Assembly (NCBI GenBank): GCA_902492935.1
Contig: CABUNJ010000010.1
Coordinates: 11,284-75,283, forward strand
Reading direction: 5' to 3'
DNA: 64,000 nt
From: an uncultured Collinsella sp.
GTDB lineage: Bacteria; Actinomycetota; Coriobacteriia; Coriobacteriales; Coriobacteriaceae
Positions 58,534-64,000 of the stretch are shown piece by piece. The translations under genes and the position numbers were made by a program. The first letter of the stretch is position 1. Each line of letters opens with the position of its first letter. The notes beneath the pieces were generated by a model, which was not told where the DNA came from, did no database searches, and saw only the letters and a list, made by a program, of their open reading frames with translations.

Positions 58534-59343
58534 CTACAAGGTCTGTTCGTTCAGGAAGACCAAAGTGTTTTTATTTGAAAGCTCGGGAAAGTGACGATAA
58601 CCAACGTCGAACGCGGCGAGCTCGCTTTCATCCTCGAGCTTGTTTTCTGCCATCCAGCGTACCATGGAGCCGCGCGCCTTTTTGCTGGCGGTCGAGCGCT
58701 GGATGGGCTTGCCGTTGCGGACACCTTCGCCAAAGAGACAAGTGACGGTTGTGGCGTCGCCTGCGAGATGGGGTAGAACGGCCTTGGCGTACTCCACACT
58801 GGCAAGGTTAACGATCGTGGTGTTTGAGCCTGCCGGAGCGATGGCCCGTGCGAGCTTGTCGCTCCAAAACGCGTAGAGGTCTCGGGCATCGTCAACGGCG
58901 AGCTTCGCGCCCATCTCCAGCCGATACGGTTCGACGGCATGAAAGGGGCGTACGCATCCGTAAAGGCCCGAGAGGATCCACAGATGGTCTTGCAGCCATG
59001 CGAGCTGCGCGGAATCCATCACCTCGGGCGCCATGCTCTGGTATTGAATGCCGTGATAGGACATGACGGCAGGGGAGAGGTGACGGGCGAGTGCAGGATT
59101 GTCGAGATCGCCGTTTTTCAGGATGGGCCCGAACTCATGCAGGGTGTCGAGGCAAGACCCCAGCAGCCTGTCGCTTACATTCCATAGCTCCTGCAAGCCG
59201 CCGCTGCCTTCATTTCGCTCAATATCTAGCAACGCGCGATGCAGTCGAGCCGTCTCGCGCGCAAAGGGCGGAATGCCCAGGACTTCAAAAGCATCTTGGG
59301 CCGCGCGCATCTGCTTGGCGGGCGAAATGATGACCTGCAACAT
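58534..59343 (-). CDS. yaaA: Peroxide stress protein YaaA (DUF328)
   Basis: YaaA lowers intracellular free iron during peroxide stress in E. coli and binds DNA. MLQVIISPAKQMR at the start, MSYHGIQYQ, LSGLYGCVRPFHAVEPYRLEMG and the basic STASKKARGSMVRWM are diagnostic. 269 aa. Stands alone between the membrane protein and the aminopeptidase. Confidence 0.92.
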   Translation of the reverse strand: MLQVIISPAKQMRAAQDAFEVLGIPPFARETARLHRALLDIERNEGSGGLQELWNVSDRLLGSCLDTLHEFGPILKNGDLDNPALARHLSPAVMSYHGIQYQSMAPEVMDSAQLAWLQDHLWILSGLYGCVRPFHAVEPYRLEMGAKLAVDDARDLYAFWSDKLARAIAPAGSNTTIVNLASVEYAKAVLPHLAGDATTVTCLFGEGVRNGKPIQRSTASKKARGSMVRWMAENKLEDESELAAFDVGYRHFPELSNKNTLVFLNEQTL

Positions 59344-59446
59344 GGATTCTCCTCTGCCAAAAAAGAAGTTGCGGTGGAATAGTTCTTGTTCGACCTGTCT
59401 AAAGGGCTATTTAGGAACTATTTCACCGCAACTGATGAGGGGCTGG

Positions 59447-60844
59447 TTAGGCGCGCTCGAGGAAGGCCTTGTAGCCGCGGTAGGCCTCGTAGATATCGGC
59501 CTTGTTGGCGACCTCCCACAGGGCGTGCATGGACAGGACGGCAACGCCGGAGTCGATGACGTTCATGCCGTACTTGGCCATGATGTAGGCAATGGTGCCG
59601 CCGCCGCCCGCGTTGACGCGACCGAGCTCGCAGGTCTGGAAGTCCACGCCGGCCTCGTCCATGATGTCGCGGACGAGGGCCACGTACTCGGCGTCGGCGT
59701 CGTTAGAGCCACCCTTGCCGCGGCTGCCCGTGTATTTGTTAAAGCACAGGCCACGACCCATGAAGGCGGCGTTCTTGGTCTCGAACTTGCCGGCGTAGCC
59801 CGGGTCGAAGCCGGCGGACACGTCGGAGGAGAGCATACGGCTGCTGGCGAGTGCGCGGCGAAGGGCAAGCGGGCTGTCCTCGCCGGTGAGCGTCATGATC
59901 TCGGCGACGGTGTTCTCGAAGAAGCGGCTCGTCATACCGGTGGCACCCACGGAGCCGATCTCCTCCTTGTCGACGATGAGCGTGATGCTCGTGCGCTCCA
60001 CGTTGGCCACATTTATCTGGGCGAGCATGGAGGGGTAGGCGCAGACGCGGTCGTCGTGGCCATAGCCCAAAATCATGGAGCGGTCGAGGCCCATGTCGCG
60101 GGCGGGGCCGGCGGGCACGACCTCGATCTCGGCGGAGAGGAAGTCCTCCTCCTCGACGTCGTACTGCTCCTTGAGGATGTCCAGGAACATCTGCTTGACG
60201 GGCTCCTTGGGAGCATCCTTGTCGTCCTCGTCAAACTTGACGGGACGGCCGCCCACGATCACGTCGAGGATCTCGGCGTCGACGGCGTCCTTGGCGGGCT
60301 TAGACATCTGCTCGCTCGAGAGGTGGATCAGCAGGTCGGAGATGGTAAAGACCGGGTCGTCTGCCTTGTCGCCGATGTTGATGTCGACGGTGGTGCCATC
60401 CTTTTTGCAGATGACGCCCACGAGTGCGAGCGGGGAGGCTACCCAGTGGTAGCTCTTGACGCCGCCGTAGTAGTGCGTGTCGAGGTAGGCCATGTCGCCG
60501 GCCTCGAAGGCGGGATTCTGCTTGAGGTCTAGGCGCGGCGAGTCCACGTGGGCGCCTAGGATGTTAAAGCCCTGCTCGAGCGGGGCGGTGCCCAAGTTGA
60601 CGAGCATAAGGTCCTTGCCATGGTTAGCGGCGTACACCTTGTCGCCGGCCTTGAGCTCGCGGCCTTCGGCGATCACGGTCTCCAGGTCGACGTATCCCGC
60701 CTCCTCGGCCATCTTAATGCCGGTTTTGACGCACAGGCGCTCGGTCTTGTTCTCGCTCAAAAACTGCTTATAGCCGCGGCAAAGCTCCTCGAGTTCCTCG
60801 ATTTGCCGTGGCGTGTACTTTTTCCATGCGCAGGGACGCTCCAT
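59447..60844 (-). CDS. M18-family aspartyl/leucyl aminopeptidase
   Basis: Zinc metallopeptidase of the M18 (DNPEP/ApeB) family, which trims acidic or hydrophobic N-terminal residues in the cytoplasm. Metal-site segments GAHVDSPRLDLK, DKEEIGSVGATG and SMHALWEVANKAD are visible. The ATG after AAAGGAG gives 465 aa; the open frame extends far upstream over the start of polA but has no start support. No neighbour suggests a pathway. Confidence 0.94.
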   Translation of the reverse strand: MERPCAWKKYTPRQIEELEELCRGYKQFLSENKTERLCVKTGIKMAEEAGYVDLETVIAEGRELKAGDKVYAANHGKDLMLVNLGTAPLEQGFNILGAHVDSPRLDLKQNPAFEAGDMAYLDTHYYGGVKSYHWVASPLALVGVICKKDGTTVDINIGDKADDPVFTISDLLIHLSSEQMSKPAKDAVDAEILDVIVGGRPVKFDEDDKDAPKEPVKQMFLDILKEQYDVEEEDFLSAEIEVVPAGPARDMGLDRSMILGYGHDDRVCAYPSMLAQINVANVERTSITLIVDKEEIGSVGATGMTSRFFENTVAEIMTLTGEDSPLALRRALASSRMLSSDVSAGFDPGYAGKFETKNAAFMGRGLCFNKYTGSRGKGGSNDADAEYVALVRDIMDEAGVDFQTCELGRVNAGGGGTIAYIMAKYGMNVIDSGVAVLSMHALWEVANKADIYEAYRGYKAFLERA

Positions 60845-61010
60845 GACGCAGGCTCCTTTCGGATCGATCGTGCTGGTTGATGTACCGTGAGCCATCGTAT
60901 CACGCGTGGGCTCACGGTGGTGGGGGAGCTTGATGTGCGGTGGCCGCGGGGCGGGGAGCGTGTAAACTGGAGTGAGCAAACCGTGCCCAGCCCAAAGCGA
61001 GGTATTCAAT

Positions 61011-63761
61011 ATGTCTGACAAGCGCCGCACCTTTGCCGTTATCGACGGCAACTCGCTCATGCACCGCGCCTTCCACGCCGTGCCGCCGACCATGAACGCG
61101 CCGGACGGTCGCCCCACCAACGCGATCTTTGGCTTTCTGAACATGTTTCTTAAGATGATCGATGCCTTTAACCCCGACGGTGTGGTCGTGGCGTTTGACA
61201 AGGGCAAGCCGCGCGTGCGCATGGAGATGCTGCCGCAGTATAAGGCGCAGCGCCCGCCCATGGACCCCGATCTGCACGCGCAGTTCCCTATGATTAAGGA
61301 GCTGCTTACCGCGCTCAACGTGCCGATTCTGCAGTCCGAGGGCTGGGAAGGCGACGATATCCTGGGTACCATGGCCCGCCTGGGTGAGGAGGCCGGCTGC
61401 GACATGTTGCTGGTGACCGGTGACCGTGACATGTATCAGCTTGTGACCGAGCACGTCAACGTGGTCTCGACCCGCAAGGGCCTGTCCGACGTAGCGATTA
61501 TGACGCCCGAGAGCGTGGATGACCTGTATCACGGCATTACGCCGGCGCTCGTGCCCGATTTCTACGGTCTGAAAGGCGATACGTCGGACAACATTCCCGG
61601 CGTACCGGGCATCGGCCCCAAAAAGGCAAGCGCGCTCATCGCGCAGTACGGCAGCTTGGACGAGGTCATCGCGCATGCTGACGAGGTCAAGGGCAAGATG
61701 GGTGAGAACCTGCGTGCGCATATCGACGATGCGCTGCTGAGCCGCAAGGTCGCAACCATTCGCACCGATGCACCCGTCGAGCTCGACTTTGACGAAACGT
61801 TCTTCCCGGCGTTTTCTGCCGATGAGGTTTCCGCGGCGCTGGGCGCACTCGGCATTACGGCCATGCAGAACCGTTTCTTGGCACTGATTGGTGGCGAGGG
61901 TGGGGCTGCGGCCGCTGCCCGCACGTTCGAGATGCCCGCGGTTTTGCGCGCCGTCACCGGCGATGCCGAGGCACTCGCTGCCGTTGCCGCCGAGGTTGCT
62001 CGTGCGATCGAGGCGGGCGAGTGGATTGCCGCCGTGGTGGACGACGACAAGGAAGAGGGCGCGCTCTTTGGACTGACGCGCACACTGTGGCTGGCGACGT
62101 CCAAAGGGTTGCTTGCGCTTGAGGAGGGCGACGGCGGTACCACTGCCGTAGTCGATGGCTTCAACTTCGCCCACGGCGTGATCGCCGGGGTACTTGCGTG
62201 CCTGTTTATGGAGGGCCGCGTGGCGAGCCCGGATATGAAAGCACTGCTACATGAGCTTTCGCCCATCGATTCTTCCGAGCCCGAGCTCATGGATCCGCTG
62301 GCAGTCGATTCCACGCGCATCTTCGACACCGTGGTTGCCGCCTACCTGTTGGATTCCGACCGCTCCGAGTTTGACGAGGCGTATCTGGCCGATACCTATC
62401 TGCAGATGGCGCTGCCTGCAGCGCGCGGTGCGGAGGGTGCTGGCGAGGATGCTCCTGCGCCCGCCGCTCGCACGGCGGCCTTGACGCTGGCACTGGTTGC
62501 ACCGCTGCGCGACCGCATGGCACGCGAGAACGCCGCCAACGTGTTCGATGGCATTGAGATGCCGCTCGTGCCGGTGCTTGCCAAGATGGAGCGCGCGGGC
62601 ATGCTCGTAGACCCCGACCGTCTGCATAGTCTGTCCGAGGGGCTTGCTACCCAGATTGCCGAGGTCGAGCGCAGCATCCGCGACCTGGCAGGGGACGAGA
62701 CCTTTAACATCGGCAGCCCCATGCAGCTCTCGCATGTGCTGTTTGACGTTATGGGGCTTCCGACCAAGGGCCTCAAAAAGACCAAGCGCGGCTACTATTC
62801 GACCAACGCCAAGGTGTTAAGCGACCTTGCCCGTGACCACGAAATCGTGCGTCTGATCTTGGACTGGCGTGAGAAGTCCAAGATCAAGTCCACCTATCTG
62901 GACACGCTGGGCCCGCTGCGCCGCGGTGACGGTCGCGTGCACACCACGTACAACCAGACCATCACGGCAACGGGCCGCCTGTCCTCGAGTGATCCGAACC
63001 TGCAGAACATCCCGACGCGCTCGGAGCTGGGTCGTACCGTCAAGACGGCGTTTTCGGCAGGCGAGGGAAGCGTCTTTTTGGCGGTGGACTACTCGCAGAT
63101 CGAGCTGCGTCTGCTGGCGCATCTCTCGGGCGATGAGCACCTGGTGCGCGCCTTTAACGAAGGCGAGGACTTCCATGCCGAGACGGCCGCGCGCGTGTTT
63201 GGCGTGCCGGTGTCCGAGGTAACGCCCGACTTGCGCAGTCGTGCCAAGGCCGTGAACTTTGGCATCGTGTATGGTCAGCAGGCCTATGGCCTGTCGCAGT
63301 CGCTGCACATCTCGATGGCCGAGGCACGCGATATGATCGACCGCTACTACGAGGCCTATCCGGGCGTGCGCACGTTCCTCGACAACGTGGTGGCACGTGC
63401 CAAGCAGACGGGCTACGCCGAGACCATGTATGGCCGTCGTCGCCATATTCCGGAGCTCAAGGCCAAAAATCCGCAACTCCGCGGCTTTGGCGAGCGCACG
63501 GCCATGAACCACCCTATGCAGGGCACCGCCGCCGACATCATCAAGATCGCGATGGCCCGTGTAAGCCGCCGCCTGGAAGAAGAGGGCTTTGCCGCCCACA
63601 TGATCCTGCAGGTACACGACGAACTGGACTTTGAATGCCCCGTCGAAGAAGTCGAGCGCCTAACCACCATGGTCCGCGACGCCATGGAGCACGTAATAGA
63701 CCTCCGCGTCCCCCTAATCGCCGAAGCCAGCACCGGCATAACCTGGGCCGACGCCAAATAG
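61011..63761 (+). CDS. polA: DNA polymerase I
   Basis: Removes primers and fills gaps in replication and repair. Residues 1-300 are the 5' nuclease (AVIDGNSLMHRAFHAVP, VTGDRDMYQLV, YGLKGDTSDNIPGVPGIG). The middle 3'-5' exonuclease-like domain (about 320-520) lacks the DxE catalytic motif, so proofreading is probably absent. The polymerase domain has motif A DYSQIELR, motif B around RSRAKAVNFGIVYG and motif C QVHDELDFE. 916 aa. The start is the ATG after GCGAGG; an upstream TTG/GTG extension is not supported. Confidence 0.97.
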   Translation: MSDKRRTFAVIDGNSLMHRAFHAVPPTMNAPDGRPTNAIFGFLNMFLKMIDAFNPDGVVVAFDKGKPRVRMEMLPQYKAQRPPMDPDLHAQFPMIKELLTALNVPILQSEGWEGDDILGTMARLGEEAGCDMLLVTGDRDMYQLVTEHVNVVSTRKGLSDVAIMTPESVDDLYHGITPALVPDFYGLKGDTSDNIPGVPGIGPKKASALIAQYGSLDEVIAHADEVKGKMGENLRAHIDDALLSRKVATIRTDAPVELDFDETFFPAFSADEVSAALGALGITAMQNRFLALIGGEGGAAAAARTFEMPAVLRAVTGDAEALAAVAAEVARAIEAGEWIAAVVDDDKEEGALFGLTRTLWLATSKGLLALEEGDGGTTAVVDGFNFAHGVIAGVLACLFMEGRVASPDMKALLHELSPIDSSEPELMDPLAVDSTRIFDTVVAAYLLDSDRSEFDEAYLADTYLQMALPAARGAEGAGEDAPAPAARTAALTLALVAPLRDRMARENAANVFDGIEMPLVPVLAKMERAGMLVDPDRLHSLSEGLATQIAEVERSIRDLAGDETFNIGSPMQLSHVLFDVMGLPTKGLKKTKRGYYSTNAKVLSDLARDHEIVRLILDWREKSKIKSTYLDTLGPLRRGDGRVHTTYNQTITATGRLSSSDPNLQNIPTRSELGRTVKTAFSAGEGSVFLAVDYSQIELRLLAHLSGDEHLVRAFNEGEDFHAETAARVFGVPVSEVTPDLRSRAKAVNFGIVYGQQAYGLSQSLHISMAEARDMIDRYYEAYPGVRTFLDNVVARAKQTGYAETMYGRRRHIPELKAKNPQLRGFGERTAMNHPMQGTAADIIKIAMARVSRRLEEEGFAAHMILQVHDELDFECPVEEVERLTTMVRDAMEHVIDLRVPLIAEASTGITWADAK

Positions 63762-63862
63762 GGAAGCGCCCATAAGGCGGACTAGCCTACAGCACAAGAC
63801 CCCATATACTTAAGATTTGGGACAAACACTACTGGTTAATTTGTCCCACAGTAACCAAAACA

Positions 63863-63896
63863 GAAGGGTGCCCCTCAACAACAAGAGGCACCCTTC
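63863..63896. terminator. Bidirectional terminator-like hairpin downstream of polA
   Basis: A 10-bp stem GAAGGGTGCC/GGCACCCTTC lies between polA and the end of the window. A second inverted repeat GGGACAAA/TTTGTCCC is at 63819-63847. Between polA and about 63.93 kb I see no gene. Confidence 0.7.
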
Positions 63897-63928
63897 ATTC
63901 AATTAAATTCAGCCAAGTATCTAGGCAC

Positions 63929-64000
63929 TCAAGACACCATCTCGGGGTTGATTTTCAATCTCAACGCAACAGCCTGAACGGACCCCGCGTTTCCGCAGCT
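63929..64000 (-). CDS. Possible 3' end of a minus-strand gene
   Basis: An open frame runs in from the window edge and ends NAGSVQAVALRLKINPEMVS-stop, followed by the terminator-like hairpin. Only 23 residues are visible, so no family can be named; it could be chance. Confidence 0.4.
   Translation of the reverse strand, partial: SCGNAGSVQAVALRLKINPEMVS

Noticed and set aside
59099..60532. Long plus-strand open frame over yaaA and the M18 peptidase
   Set aside because: It is antisense to two well-supported genes and its composition is that of a codon shadow.

Overview
The window looks like the chromosome of a high-GC actinobacterium of the Coriobacteriia, probably Collinsella-like. That is inferred from the murC-murB-ftsQ-ftsZ-pgeF ... 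yggS-sepF-yggT-divIVA order, the actinobacterial FtsZ tail (LPDFLK), the strong GC3 bias and the protein flavour; no rRNA gene is present to prove it. It is interrupted by one complete-looking siphovirus-type prophage of about 36.4 kb.

Left host arm (1-18.9 kb). The end of the division/cell-wall cluster (murC fragment, murB, ftsQ, ftsZ, pgeF) is followed, with a 4-base overlap, by a full high-affinity phosphate operon (pstS-pstC-pstA-pstB-phoU). After it the division cluster resumes with yggS, sepF, yggT (apparently started from a non-canonical AUC codon) and divIVA. On the other strand are a nitroreductase and a second phosphate system (DUF47 protein plus PiT transporter). Then come a small unknown protein, a BI-1 family membrane protein, a PARG-like protein lacking the second Glu of its catalytic signature, and an SGNH hydrolase. 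Two unusual non-coding elements sit here: a ~109-bp palindrome (13323-13431) and a regular array of six alternating 15-nt repeats (18595-18810).

Prophage (18922-55364, bounded by an 11-bp direct repeat). Integrase, a DUF4041/GIY-YIG protein and a repressor (both catalytic residues of its S24 domain substituted) are on the minus strand. The early plus-strand genes include a Cro-like regulator, an SPFH/band-7 protein, RusA, a Bet/RecT annealase, DUF1351, an mIHF-like protein, SSB and a replication initiator whose gene carries seven palindromic iterons at an exact 22-bp period. A run of small Cys-pair (zinc-ribbon) proteins follows, including a Lar-like one. Packaging and head genes come next (TerS, TerL, portal, MuF, scaffold, P22-like coat, connectors), then tail genes (tail tube, G/G-T frameshift chaperones, 807-aa tape measure, distal tail and hub proteins), then lysis genes.

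The most striking region is 35.7-42.2 kb. Between portal and MuF lies a complete diversity-generating retroelement (DGR): a coiled-coil tail protein, a 541-aa target with a C-terminal variable repeat (VR), two or three hairpins, a 113-nt template repeat (TR), a reverse transcriptase and two small tail-type proteins, closed by a terminator. VR and TR differ at 14 positions and every one is an adenine in TR. Directly after it the MuF head protein carries a papain-like toxin domain followed by a candidate immunity gene. The prophage thus carries a receptor-diversifying module and an inter-bacterial toxin module side by side.

Right host arm (55.4-64 kb). thiD and a TPP-riboswitch-controlled thiC, a membrane-anchored unknown, yaaA, an M18 aminopeptidase and polA.
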